DNA of 30,700 nucleotides from CAYRPN01 sp964426135. GTDB taxonomy: Bacteria; Planctomycetota; Phycisphaerae; Phycisphaerales; Phycisphaeraceae. Numbering within the stretch: the stretch's first letter is position 1; every line of letters begins with the position of its first letter. The position numbers and the translations under genes are program-made. Location of the stretch: the NCBI GenBank assembly GCA_964426135.1, contig CAYRPN010000063.1, positions 1-30,700 on the forward strand, written 5' to 3'. Below, piece after piece: positions 1-8,700 of this stretch. Under the pieces are notes generated by a model that worked only from the letters and a program-made list of their open reading frames with translations, had not been told where the DNA came from and searched no databases.

Positions 1-10
1 AGGGGGCAAG

Positions 11-34
11 GCCCCGGAAAATTTGGCAGACCCC
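11..34 (-). repeat. End of a palindromic element, GGGTSTGCC family
   Basis: Read on the minus strand this starts GGGTCTGCCAAATTTTCCGG. The same end is found at 3680, 3898 (inverted), 29743, 30109 and 30512. The window probably begins inside a copy whose other end is outside. Confidence 0.6.
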
Positions 35-47
35 TTCGCTCCCGGCC

Positions 48-68
48 GGACGACTTGGAAAGTCGTCC
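48..68. repeat. Short palindrome GGACGACTT-gga-AAGTCGTCC
   Basis: Two perfect 9-bp arms around a 3-base loop. The same palindrome, with three further paired bases on each side, is found at 18212-18238 inside fdhB, so this is a dispersed repeat rather than a local terminator. It lies about 70 bp after the stop of the mfnF-like gene and has no T-run. Confidence 0.7.
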
Positions 69-136
69 CACAGGCGATGTTGATCCTGCACGGCGCCTAA
101 GCCGCATCTCGTCAGTCGATCGCCCGCCGACACGCG

Positions 137-1228
137 TCAATCGTCTTCATCCCTGTTCCACAATTGCAGCATCGCCCACGCGCAGGCTGCTTCGCTGCCC
201 TTGCGTCCGATGCTGTCGCGCAGCGCCACGACCGGCACGCCCGGCAACATCTGGGCCGCCACGCGCGCCGCGATGAAATCGCCGCTGCCCGTGACAATCA
301 CACGCCCGAGTTGCTTGCCCGCATTGCCCGCCTTGCGCGCCTTGCTCGCCTTGCGCGTGCCGAAGCAGCGATGAAGGGTCAGGCTCACCCCGGCCGCGAC
401 CCGTTCATCCACCCCGCGCGAGTATTCCTCCGCCAGTTGCAGCGCCCGTGAATCCGCGGCGTCACCGGCGATGCCGCGATCGCTGCCGATCATGCGCAGC
501 ACGCGGTTCACCGAGTCCTTCCGCGTGAGGGGCCGTCCGTCGGCCGTATCGCGGCGGCGCGGTTGCTGCGGGCGCTCGCCGGTCAGCACGTACACATCCG
601 CCGTGGTGGCGAATCGCTCCGCCATCACGGGCACGCAACGACTTCGCCGGCGGCGAATCGGAATCGCCATCAGCGGCGTGCGGTCCGCGCCGACATACAC
701 GAGCTCGCCGCGCCGCAACCGGTCCGCGTCGGTGCGAGCGGCGCGGATGCGGCCGCGGTCGAGGACGATGATGTCGGTGGTCGTCGAACCGATGTCGATC
801 ACCAGCGAAGCGTCCAGCGGATACAGCCGCGCCAGCCACGCCGCCTGCACGTGCCAGTTCGCCGACGCCGCCGCCAGCGGATCGCGCCGCACCTGCGCCG
901 GTTCAAGGCGTTGCCCCGCCGTCGACCACACCCGCACCGGGCGCTCGCCGGCGAAATCGCAGACCGCGTCGAGCACCGTCAGGACGCCGGCCGCGCGTGT
1001 CGCGAAGCAATCGCAGAGTTCAGCCGTCATCGTCACCAGCACGACATTCGCGCAGGGCCAGCCCGCCACGGCTTCGTTCAGCTTCGCCCGCAGCTGCGCC
1101 GGCTCCATCCACAGCGCGAACGGCAGCGTGCGCACCAACGTCTGCCGGCCGATGTCGCGCGTCCGGCTCATCGGCGCCTGCGCCGCCTTGATGTTCGCTC
1201 CGCCGATGTCCAGTGCCAGAATCCGCAT
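137..1228 (-). CDS. mfnF: MfnF-like hydantoinase/oxoprolinase-family protein, H4MPT/methanofuran-linked C1 pathway
   Basis: A 363-residue protein of the ASKHA-fold hydantoinase/oxoprolinase type. Two nucleotide-binding motifs are visible: DIGGANIK at residues 7-14 and DIGSTTTDII near 145-154. Known members of this family (MfnF in methanogens, the equivalent in methylotrophic bacteria) join the aminomethylfuran and tyramine-glutamate parts during methanofuran synthesis. The ATG at 1228 was chosen because it begins MRILALDIGG, has TGAGG just upstream, and starts 4 bases after the stop of the ATP-grasp gene; the longer frame to 1306 would run into that gene. Near the C-terminus a 9-bp degenerate repeat (about 316-360) encodes a Lys/Ala/Gly-rich stretch that looks like an expanded linker. 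The exact substrate is inferred from family and neighbours. Confidence 0.85.
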   Translation of the reverse strand: MRILALDIGGANIKAAQAPMSRTRDIGRQTLVRTLPFALWMEPAQLRAKLNEAVAGWPCANVVLVTMTAELCDCFATRAAGVLTVLDAVCDFAGERPVRVWSTAGQRLEPAQVRRDPLAAASANWHVQAAWLARLYPLDASLVIDIGSTTTDIIVLDRGRIRAARTDADRLRRGELVYVGADRTPLMAIPIRRRRSRCVPVMAERFATTADVYVLTGERPQQPRRRDTADGRPLTRKDSVNRVLRMIGSDRGIAGDAADSRALQLAEEYSRGVDERVAAGVSLTLHRCFGTRKASKARKAGNAGKQLGRVIVTGSGDFIAARVAAQMLPGVPVVALRDSIGRKGSEAACAWAMLQLWNRDEDD

Positions 1229-1232
1229 CGCC

Positions 1233-2267
1233 TCAATAGTCCTCCACGCGCCCCGTGTTGTCGAACCGCACGCGTCCGCCCCGCCAGGATGGCGCGATGT
1301 TCGCATCGAGCAGCATCGACGCGAGATTCACACTGCACAGGCGGCGCAGACCGCAGTAGGACATGGTGACGCGCGGGTTGATTTCGATGACCACGTCCTC
1401 TTCCGCGCGGTCGCCCAGCACCAGATCAACGCCGACGAATCCGCGCAACCCCGGCACACTGCGCACCGCCCTATCCGCTAGGGCAATCGCGCGGCCGGCC
1501 CGGTCGTCCGCCAGCGGAATCTCGCCGCCGCGATAAGTCAGTTCATTGCCGACGTCGATCAACTGAGCCCCGGCCCGCAACGGAATCACGCGCGAGCCGT
1601 GGACGATGAAGGAAACGCTGGCGGGTTGGCCGGCGCAATAGGGTTGGAGGATCCATTTCCCGCCCGCCGCGATAGCCGCATCGCTTTCGACATCGCCGAG
1701 CCGATCGCGCACCTGCGCCAGTTCGATCTCATCGCGAACAAGGAACGTCTGCTCGCAACCAGCGCCGTCGCGCGGTTTGAGAATTCCGCTCCTGCCGTGG
1801 GCAAAGACGAAGTGATCGGAGTCCAGCAGGAACCCTGGATCGCCGGCAAGGGTGAGCGGAACGGCAACGCCGCAGCGCGAGAGATGCGCCGCCAGCGCGA
1901 ACTTGTCGCCGCAAAGCTCGATGGCCTGCGCACTAGAACCGAGTGATCGGCCAGACCAGTCGGCGATCGCCCGCGCCCAGTTCAGCGCGACGCCCGCGGT
2001 CTCCGGCGCAATGACCAGCGCCGCATCGCACCCGGCCGCCGCCGCCATCACCGCATCAACATCGGCCGCCGGCGTGATCCGCGCCATCGCTCGGCCGTTG
2101 CGCATCGTGTCCGTGCGCTGACCGACGCGGGTCAACACCTCGTGGCCCGCCGCGGCGAAATCGTCCGTGACGGCGCGCCACATCGCAGCGCCGGCGTCGG
2201 CGAGCGCCGCGGGCACTTCCTCGTCGCAGCCGCCGCCAATGAGGTGTTCGAAGACGAAGATGGTCAT
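1233..2267 (-). CDS. mfnD: ATP-grasp ligase, MfnD-like (tyramine-glutamate ligase family)
   Basis: A 344-residue ATP-grasp protein. The N-terminus MTIFVFEHLIGGG is typical of the C1-pathway ATP-grasp family. The ATP-binding lysine is in GILKPRDGAG (K164), and the metal/ATP motif is EINPRVTMSYCG (E295, N297). The archaeal relative MfnD ligates glutamate to tyramine in methanofuran synthesis. The ATG at 2267 begins the conserved N-terminus; the upstream extension to 2429 has no family-like sequence and runs into the 3' end of the CitG-like gene. It ends 4 bases before the mfnF-like gene, so the two are almost certainly co-transcribed. In bacteria the final carrier may be methylofuran rather than methanofuran, so the exact acceptor is uncertain. 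Confidence 0.83.
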   Translation of the reverse strand: MTIFVFEHLIGGGCDEEVPAALADAGAAMWRAVTDDFAAAGHEVLTRVGQRTDTMRNGRAMARITPAADVDAVMAAAAGCDAALVIAPETAGVALNWARAIADWSGRSLGSSAQAIELCGDKFALAAHLSRCGVAVPLTLAGDPGFLLDSDHFVFAHGRSGILKPRDGAGCEQTFLVRDEIELAQVRDRLGDVESDAAIAAGGKWILQPYCAGQPASVSFIVHGSRVIPLRAGAQLIDVGNELTYRGGEIPLADDRAGRAIALADRAVRSVPGLRGFVGVDLVLGDRAEEDVVIEINPRVTMSYCGLRRLCSVNLASMLLDANIAPSWRGGRVRFDNTGRVEDY

Positions 2268-2326
2268 GGCGTGCCGCTGTTTCCGTCGTTGCGTCAATAC
2301 GGGCCGGTGGTGGTTTGGTGAGTGAG

Positions 2327-2345
2327 AGCGGGGCAAGGCCCCGCT
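2327..2345. repeat. Small hairpin between mfnD-like and CitG-like genes
   Basis: AGCGGGGC-aag-GCCCCGCT, a perfect 8-bp stem in the 131-bp gap between the two minus-strand genes. There is no T-run, so it is not a typical terminator; it may be an mRNA-processing or stability hairpin or a repeat remnant. Confidence 0.4.
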
Positions 2346-2398
2346 GCTAAACGGCAACGCCGCGTTGCGAAACGTGAGCGCTGCCGGGTTGTTCTGAT

Positions 2399-3292
2399 TC
2401 AACATGGCGCCAGCAACTCGTCCACCCACGCAAACGGCGGCGCGATCGCGCCCTGCCAGAGCAAGACGAAGAGCGCCGCCGCCACGAGATCGGCGCTGGT
2501 GCCGGGGTTGCGCCGGTTGCCGTCCTCGCGAAGCCAGGCATCAAAGGCGGCGAACTCCTCCCGGCTGCCCGGCATGCCGGGCCAGCCCCTGGCGAAGACC
2601 TGCCGGGCGCGGCGCGTGGCTTCCTCGGCCACGTCGCGGCCGCACTTGCGGGCGATCAGGCTGTCCGGCTCGCGCGCGATCTGCGCCAGGTGCGCGTACA
2701 CGATCGCCGTCGAAAGCGGTGCGCCGGCTTTGATCGCGCTGGTCAGCGACGGCGCGATGAAGGTGAACACCTCGGCGTAGCCGTTGCAGTGCTGCCGCGC
2801 CACCGCGTCCCATTGCGAGGCGAGCGCCATGGCCTGCGCGAAACTCAGACGGAGTTCGCCGCGCACATCGTGATCCCCTGCCGCGCCGAGGCCGCCAGGA
2901 CTGGCTTGGCGAATCGCTTCGTAAATCAACTGGGCATCCCGCTGCGTGACGTCGCCGAGCACCGCGCGCACGCCGTCACTGAGCGAGGCGTCCGCCGTTC
3001 GCGGCACCGCGCAGAGCGGCGCGAGCAGGAGCAGCATGCCGAGGTTGGTGTTGCGTCCCACCGCCTGGTTCGTGGCGTGGACGCAGTCGCGCACGGTTTG
3101 GCCGACGCCTCGCACCGCGGCCAGGTTGAGAATCGGCGCGGTGACCTGGGCGCTGACGATGAAATCGCGCCAGGTGGTGTCGGCGAACGAAGCATGCGGA
3201 TGCACATTGCCTGCCTTGGGGGCGCAGACTTCGAGCAGGCACGCCCATCGCGCCATCTCGCCGAGGCTCAGTTCCGTTGCGGATTCGGGCAT
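2399..3292 (-). CDS. CitG-like triphosphoribosyl-dephospho-CoA synthase family protein
   Basis: A 297-residue all-alpha protein with the family motifs PKAGNVHPH at residues 25-33 and NTNLGMLLLLAPL at 81-93. CitG makes the prosthetic-group precursor of citrate lyase, but no citrate lyase gene is in the window. CitG homologues are known to occur in bacterial gene islands for methanopterin-linked C1 transfer, and the two genes downstream belong to that pathway, so a role in making a C1 cofactor is more likely (inference). The start at 3292 is the first ATG; the frame can be extended to a TTG at 3325, which would overlap the preceding gene by 14 bases. The reaction in this setting is not established. 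Confidence 0.8.
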   Translation of the reverse strand: MPESATELSLGEMARWACLLEVCAPKAGNVHPHASFADTTWRDFIVSAQVTAPILNLAAVRGVGQTVRDCVHATNQAVGRNTNLGMLLLLAPLCAVPRTADASLSDGVRAVLGDVTQRDAQLIYEAIRQASPGGLGAAGDHDVRGELRLSFAQAMALASQWDAVARQHCNGYAEVFTFIAPSLTSAIKAGAPLSTAIVYAHLAQIAREPDSLIARKCGRDVAEEATRRARQVFARGWPGMPGSREEFAAFDAWLREDGNRRNPGTSADLVAAALFVLLWQGAIAPPFAWVDELLAPC

Positions 3293-3311
3293 GGGTGAAG
3301 TCGAGTTCGAT

Positions 3312-3635
3312 TCAGTCGCCGGCAAGCATGGCGAACCCCCACTTCCACATGAAGAGGGACAGCGCGATGCCCAGCCCCCCGAGCAAGATGCCTGCGACGC
3401 ACAGGCGGCGACCGAGCAGCGGCGGATTCGCGTTCACTTCGCGCAGGCCGCGGAGGCCCGTGGCGATCGCCGCGACGCCCGCCGCCACGCCCAGCACCAG
3501 CGTCCAGAAATCCACGACGGCGAGCAGGCCCAGCGCCAGGCTGATCAGAGCGTACGGCGTGCGGGCGTGGATCCACGTGCGCATGTGTTCGATGCGCTGA
3601 CGATCCGCTTCAGACTCGCGGCCAAGGAATGCCAT
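3312..3635 (-). CDS. Small membrane protein, DUF4190-like
   Basis: A 107-residue protein with a charged N-terminus (about 25 residues), a hydrophobic hairpin at about 28-62, a short Arg/Asn-rich loop with NPPLLGRRL, and a last hydrophobic segment at about 77-100. This is the layout of DUF4190-type membrane proteins. It has an ATG start at 3635 and ends 19 bases before the CitG-like start, so it is probably the first gene of the operon. Function is unknown; there is no visible link to C1 chemistry, and it may be there by chance. Confidence 0.65.
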   Translation of the reverse strand: MAFLGRESEADRQRIEHMRTWIHARTPYALISLALGLLAVVDFWTLVLGVAAGVAAIATGLRGLREVNANPPLLGRRLCVAGILLGGLGIALSLFMWKWGFAMLAGD

Positions 3636-3679
3636 GCGGGCATTTTAGGGGAGTCATGGATGAGCGTCTGGCCTGCCAA

Positions 3680-3898
3680 GGGTGTGCCCATATTTCCGGG
3701 GCTTGCTCCCTTTCCCTTCCAGGGTGGCCGAGTCCCCGGAGGACGAGGCCGGGGGAGGGTCGGGACGAACAGCTTGTTGCGGCATCTGTCACACGAGGGT
3801 GGCGATTGCAAACTTGTGCGTCCCGACCCTCACCCCAGCCCTCTCCCTGAAAGGGAGAGGGGGCCGGAATGCGAGCCCCGGAAAATATTGGCACACCC
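3680..3898. repeat. 219-bp palindromic element, GGGTSTGCC family
   Basis: This fills most of the 433-bp gap between the divergent small membrane protein gene and the oxidoreductase gene. Outer inverted ends are GGGTGTGCCCATATTTCCGG (3680 on) and, read from the other strand at 3898, GGGTGTGCCAATATTTTCCG. Inside are further inverted segments, including GGGTCGGGAC near 3755 pairing with GTCCCGACCC near 3825, and a stem CCCTCTCCCTgaaAGGGAGAGGG near 3838-3860. It contains no credible gene. Related partial copies lie at both edges of the window. Any promoters for the flanking genes must lie in the remaining about 40 and 170 bp. Confidence 0.75.
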
Positions 3899-4068
3899 GC
3901 GACGCCCGCGGCGCGTCACTTGTTGAAAATGTTCCGGTTGGTGATGATGATCTGAAAAAGAATTGCCGCGCGTTTGCGCGGCTCTGGGCAATCGCGGCTT
4001 CAGCGCCATCCGCGGTTGCCTTGCTGCTGGTCCTGTTCCTCGAATCCGCTTTTCAGTTGGAGTTTTTC

Positions 4069-5226
4069 ATGTCCAGGTCACTGAACGTCGCGATGATCGG
4101 CTACAAGTTTATGGGCAAGGCACACAGCCAGGCGTGGCGGGAAGCGCCGTTGTTTTTTGATGTGCCGGTGAAGCCCGTGATGAAAGTGATCTGCGGTCGG
4201 CACGAAGGGCCGCTGCGGGAGTTCGCCGAGCGCTGGGGCTGGCAGGAGACGGCGACGGACTGGAAGCAGGTGATCGCGCGGAAGGACATCGACATCGTGG
4301 ACATCTCCACGCCGACGAACACGCACTACGAAATCGCGTTGGCGGCGCTGAAGGCGGGCAAGCACGTTTTCTGCGAGAAGCCGTTCGTGCTGACGGCGGC
4401 CGAGGCGAAGAAGCTCGCCGCCGCCGCGGACAAGGCGGGCGTCACGCATTACCTCAACCACAACTACCGCCGTTGCCCAGCCGTGGCGCACGCGAAGGCG
4501 ATGATCGAGGCGGGCAGGCTCGGCACGATCTTTCACTGGCGCGGGTGCTATTTACAGGACTGGATCATCGATCCGAATTTTCCGCTCACCTGGCACCTGC
4601 AGAAGGAGATCGCCGGCGCCGGCCCGCATTACGACCTGAACAGCCACAGCGTGGACCTGGCGCGGTATCTCGTCGGCGAAATCGAAAGCGTGCAGGCGAT
4701 GACCACGACGTTCATCAAGGAACGACCGCTCGCCGCGGACACGGATCAGGTCGCGTTCAGCGCCAGCAGCAAGGCGGCGAAGAAAGGCAAGGTCACGGTC
4801 GATGACGCGGCGTTCATGGTGGTGCGGTTCGCGAACGGCGCGCTGGGCTCATTCGAGGCTTCGCGCTTCGCCGGCGGTCGCAAGAATTTCAACTACTTCG
4901 AAGTCTACGGTTCCAAGGGTTCGCTCACGTGGAACCTGGAGCGCATGAACGAACTGCAGTTTTACAACCGCGAGGATCCCGGCACCGACGCGGGCTTCAA
5001 GACCATTCTCTGCACGGAGTCGGGGCACCCGTACATTTCAGGCTGGTGGCCGCCGGGGCACATGATCGGTTACGAGCACGAGTTCGTTCACGCGGTCGTG
5101 GATTTTCTCAAGGCGGTCGACAGCGGCGGCGGGATTCAGCCGGACTTCCACGACGGCCTTGCGTGCATGCGGGTGCTGGAAGCGGGCCTGAAATCGGCGG
5201 CGACGGGGCGGCGCGTCGACTTGTGA
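4069..5226 (+). CDS. Gfo/Idh/MocA-family NAD(P)-dependent oxidoreductase
   Basis: A 385-residue protein. The Rossmann start is VAMIGYKFMGKAHSQAW (from residue 7), with an unusual YKF in place of the common GxG middle. The family EKP motif is at 103-105 (FCEKPF). The catalytic-helix region GAGPHYDLNSHSVDLARYLVG is at about 183-203, with H193 as the expected conserved histidine. Family members oxidise or reduce sugars, inositols or related polyols with NAD(P); the substrate cannot be read from sequence. The ATG at 4069 has GGAG 6 bases upstream and starts the conserved fold. The frame stays open back to 3682, but that part translates the palindromic element and is not protein-like. It appears to be a single-gene unit followed by a MITE-like element. 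Confidence 0.9.
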   Translation: MSRSLNVAMIGYKFMGKAHSQAWREAPLFFDVPVKPVMKVICGRHEGPLREFAERWGWQETATDWKQVIARKDIDIVDISTPTNTHYEIALAALKAGKHVFCEKPFVLTAAEAKKLAAAADKAGVTHYLNHNYRRCPAVAHAKAMIEAGRLGTIFHWRGCYLQDWIIDPNFPLTWHLQKEIAGAGPHYDLNSHSVDLARYLVGEIESVQAMTTTFIKERPLAADTDQVAFSASSKAAKKGKVTVDDAAFMVVRFANGALGSFEASRFAGGRKNFNYFEVYGSKGSLTWNLERMNELQFYNREDPGTDAGFKTILCTESGHPYISGWWPPGHMIGYEHEFVHAVVDFLKAVDSGGGIQPDFHDGLACMRVLEAGLKSAATGRRVDL

Positions 5227-5270
5227 ACGGCAAAATATCGCGCACATCGGCGAAGATCGCGCCTCTTCGT

Positions 5271-5472
5271 TTAGGATCGTGACCGAAATAACTTCCCGAC
5301 TTGGCCGTTTCCGATTCCCCTCCCTCTTAGGGAGGGGTTAGGGGAGGGTCGGGCGCACTGCATGATTGTGCATGAAATCAGGCTGTTTGCCCGACCCTCC
5401 CCCTGCCCCTCCCTAAGAGGGAGGGGAGTTCGAACCTTGCAAATCGGGAAGTTCTTTCGCTCCGATTCCTTA
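5271..5472 (+). mobile_element. MITE-like element, copy A (196 bp plus TTA target duplication)
   Basis: The core 5274-5469 is flanked by TTA on both sides (5271-5273 and 5470-5472). Terminal inverted repeats are GGATCGTGACCGAAATAACT on the left and, read inward from the right, GGAATCGGAGCGAAAGAACT, continuing TCCCGA. The interior is a long palindrome with CCCTCCCTCTTAGGGAGGGG and GGGTCGGGC/GCCCGACCC arms. It encodes no transposase. By eye it differs at about four positions from copy C at 28011-28212, which lies in the opposite orientation. It sits 44 bp after the oxidoreductase stop. The rest of the 528-bp gap to 5754 holds no gene; a possible -10 box TACACT is at 5704-5709. Confidence 0.8.
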
Positions 5473-5754
5473 GCGGCGGGCCAGAGGCTCGGCGGCGGCC
5501 CGCGTGCGGCAACGGCCCGCGCGTGTGGTCGTGGGATTCAGTCGATGCCCTCACGGCGCCGGGCCGCCGATCGCGTGGAGCATTCTTCCGTCCGCTCTTC
5601 GAGCGGGCGCTAAACGGGGCGAAGCGCTGCGGCGGCGCGCCGGCGATCGTTGCCGCGTTCCGTCGCGCGGCAATTCATTCTCGACCTGTCGCGGCATTCG
5701 CCGTACACTTTGTATCAGCAGCGTGGATTAACCGAGATTCGTCAGGATCAAACG

Positions 5755-8700
5755 ATGAAACGACCCCATTCGCTTCGCGTGGTTGTCACGGCCTTCGTCG
5801 CGATCGGCGGCGCGGCTGCCGCACAAGCGCAGCCCGCCGCGCCGAACACCGTCAGCTTCAACCGCGACATCCGCCCGATCATGTCGGACACCTGCTTCGC
5901 CTGTCACGGCCCCGCAACGCAGAAAGCCAAGCTCCGCCTCGATGTCCGCGACGATGCGCTGAAGGTCACCAAGTCCGGCATCACGCCCATCGTGCCCGGC
6001 AAACCGGAGCAGAGCGAGATCATCAAGCGCATCTTCACGCTCGAAGAAGACGAGATCATGCCGCCGGCGGATTCGCACAAGACGCTGACGCAGAAGCAGA
6101 AGGAAACGATCAAGCGCTGGGTCGCGGATGGCGCCGTGTATCAGAGGCACTGGGCATTCGAAGCGCCGGTGAAGGCGGCGCTGCCGACGGTGAACGGACT
6201 CGGTTACCGCGTGAACAACGCCATCGACGCCTTCATCGCCGACCGTTTGCGCCGCGAGGGCCTGACGATGTCGCCCGAGGCCGACAAGCCCACGCTGATC
6301 CGCCGCGTCGCCATTGCGCTCACCGGCCTGCCCCCGGCGCCCGCCGAGGTGGACGCCTTCCTCGCCGACAAAAGCGACAAGGCTTACGAGAACATGGTCG
6401 ATCGCTACCTCGACTCGCCGCGCTTTGGCGAGGAGATGGCGCGGCACTGGCTCGACGTGGCGCGCTATGCCGACACGCACGGCCTGCACCTGGACAACGA
6501 GCGGCAGATGTGGGCGTACCGCGATTACGTCATCGAGTCTTTCAACGACAACAAACCCTTCGACGAGTTCACGATCGAGCAGCTCGCCGGCGATCTGATG
6601 GACGAAAAGGGCCAAGGGCCAAGGGCCAAGGGCCAAGGGGGAAAGACAAATCCGAAATCCGAAATCCGAAATCCGAAATCTAATTCGCCCCTTGACCCTC
6701 GGCCCTCTACCCTCGGCCCTCTCACCGCCACCGGCTTCCTCCGCTGCAACGTGACCACCGGCGAGGGCGGCTCCATCGACGCCGAGTGGGTCTTCCGCAA
6801 CGCCGTCGACCGCACCTCCACCACCGCGCAGGTCTTCATGGGCCTGACCGCCGGCTGCGCGGTGTGCCACGATCACAAGTTCGATCCGCTGTCGCAGAAG
6901 GAGTACTACTCGCTCTACGCCTTTTTCCTTTCCGCCGCCGATCCGCCGCTCGACGGCAACGCCCTGCTCACCGCGCCTTCGATCAAGCTTTCGACGCCGG
7001 ACTCGCAGAAGAAGCAGGCTGAGATCGACGCCCAGATCGCGGTGAAGCAGCAAGCGCTCGACGGAGCCGCCGCCGCCCTCACTTACACCGACCCTGCGGA
7101 AGCGCAGCCCGCGCCGGCGGCGCAGGCGTTCGACGTGGTCTGGTTCGACGACGAGTTCCCCGCCGGCGGAAAAGTCTTCGCCAGCCCCGGCCATCCGACC
7201 ACGTATGTCACCGCGCAGGACGGCAAAGTGCTCAGCGGAAAAAAGGCGCTGAAGCGCGTGGACAAAGGCCTGGCGCAGGATGTCGTGGAAGGCACGGCGG
7301 CGTTGGAGATTCCCGCTGAGGGCAAGCTTTTCGTCCACGTTTTCATCGATCCGAACGATGTCCCCAAGACACTGATGATTCAGTTCTTCAAGGGCGGCTG
7401 GCTGCACCGAGGCCTGTGGGGTGATTACGACGCCATTCCCTGGGGCGCGGCCAACACCACCGAACGCGTGCGCATCGGCGATCTGCCGAAAGCCGGCGAG
7501 TGGGTCAGGCTCGAAGTGGACGCGGCGAAGATCGGACTCAAGCCCGGCGACAGCGTCACCGGTTTCGCCTTCACGCAGTTCGGCGGCACCGTGTACTGGG
7601 ACAAGGCCGGCGTCACCGGCCGCAGCGATCCGGCGGGCGATCCGCGCCGCTCGCTGCTGGCGTTCTGGAAGCAGCAGAAGGGAAAGGACACGGCCGGCGC
7701 TCCGGGCGATGTCAACGCCGCGCTCAAGGCTGGGCCTGAAAAGAAGCCCGCGCCGGAGCTGCTGAAGAAAGTCCGCGACTACTACCTGCAGCACGTCTGC
7801 GTCGACACCAAGGCGAAGCTGCAGCCGATCGCCAATGAACTCGCCGCCCTTCGCAAGCAGCGCACCGATGCGGAGAACAACGTGCCGGGCACCTTCGTCT
7901 TCCGCGATCTGCCCACGCCGCGGCAGGCGCACGTCATGCTGCGCGGCGCGTACGACAAGCCGGGCGACAAGGTGGAACCGGGCGTGCCCGCGGTGCTGCC
8001 CGCGCTGAAACTGGAAGACCCGAAGAAGCGTCCCACGCGACTCGACCTCGCCAAGTGGCTCACCGCGCCGGGGCATCCGCTGACGGCCCGCGTGCAGGTC
8101 AACCGGCTCTGGCAGCAGTTCTTCGGCACCGGCATCGTCAAGAGCAGCGACGACTTCGGCTCGCAGGGCACGCCGCCGAGCCATCCGGAACTGCTCGATT
8201 GGCTGGCGATCGAATTCATCGGCGAGGGCCAGGGGCCAGGAGACAAGGGCCAAGGGTCGGAAGTTTCCAAATCCGAAATCCAAAATCCGAAATCCGAAAT
8301 CTCTTCGCCTTGGGACACCAAGCGCCTCGTGAAGTTCATGCTCATGAGCGCCGCCTTCCGCCAGTCATCGCGCGTGACGCCCGAACTCTATCAGCGCGAT
8401 CCTGAGAATCGCCTCTACGCCCGCGGCCCGCGCTTCCGCCTCGACGCCGAGCAGATTCGCGACAACGCACTCTACGTCAGCGGCCTGATCAATCTCGCCA
8501 TGGGCGGGCGCGGCACGCAGCCGTACCAGCCGCCGAACATCTGGGAGCCGGTGGGCTTCACCGGTTCGAACACGGCCAACTACCGCCAGGACAAGGGCGA
8601 TGCGCTGTACCGCCGCAGCATCTACGTGTTCCTCAAGCGCACCGCCCCGCCGCCGTTCATGGTGAACTTCGACGGCCCGGCGCGCGAGGCGTTCTGCGCC

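Noticed and set aside
3682..4068. N-terminal extension of the Gfo/Idh oxidoreductase
   Set aside because: The extension translates the palindromic element; a ribosome binding site and the Rossmann start are at 4069.
5362..5613. Small open frame overlapping MITE-like copy A
   Set aside because: It translates the element's palindrome and shows no coding features.
5728..8283. 851-codon open frame antisense to the cytochrome gene
   Set aside because: High-GC shadow frame: Arg/Val/Leu/Glu-rich with no domain, while the plus-strand protein has clear heme and DUF1549/1553 motifs.
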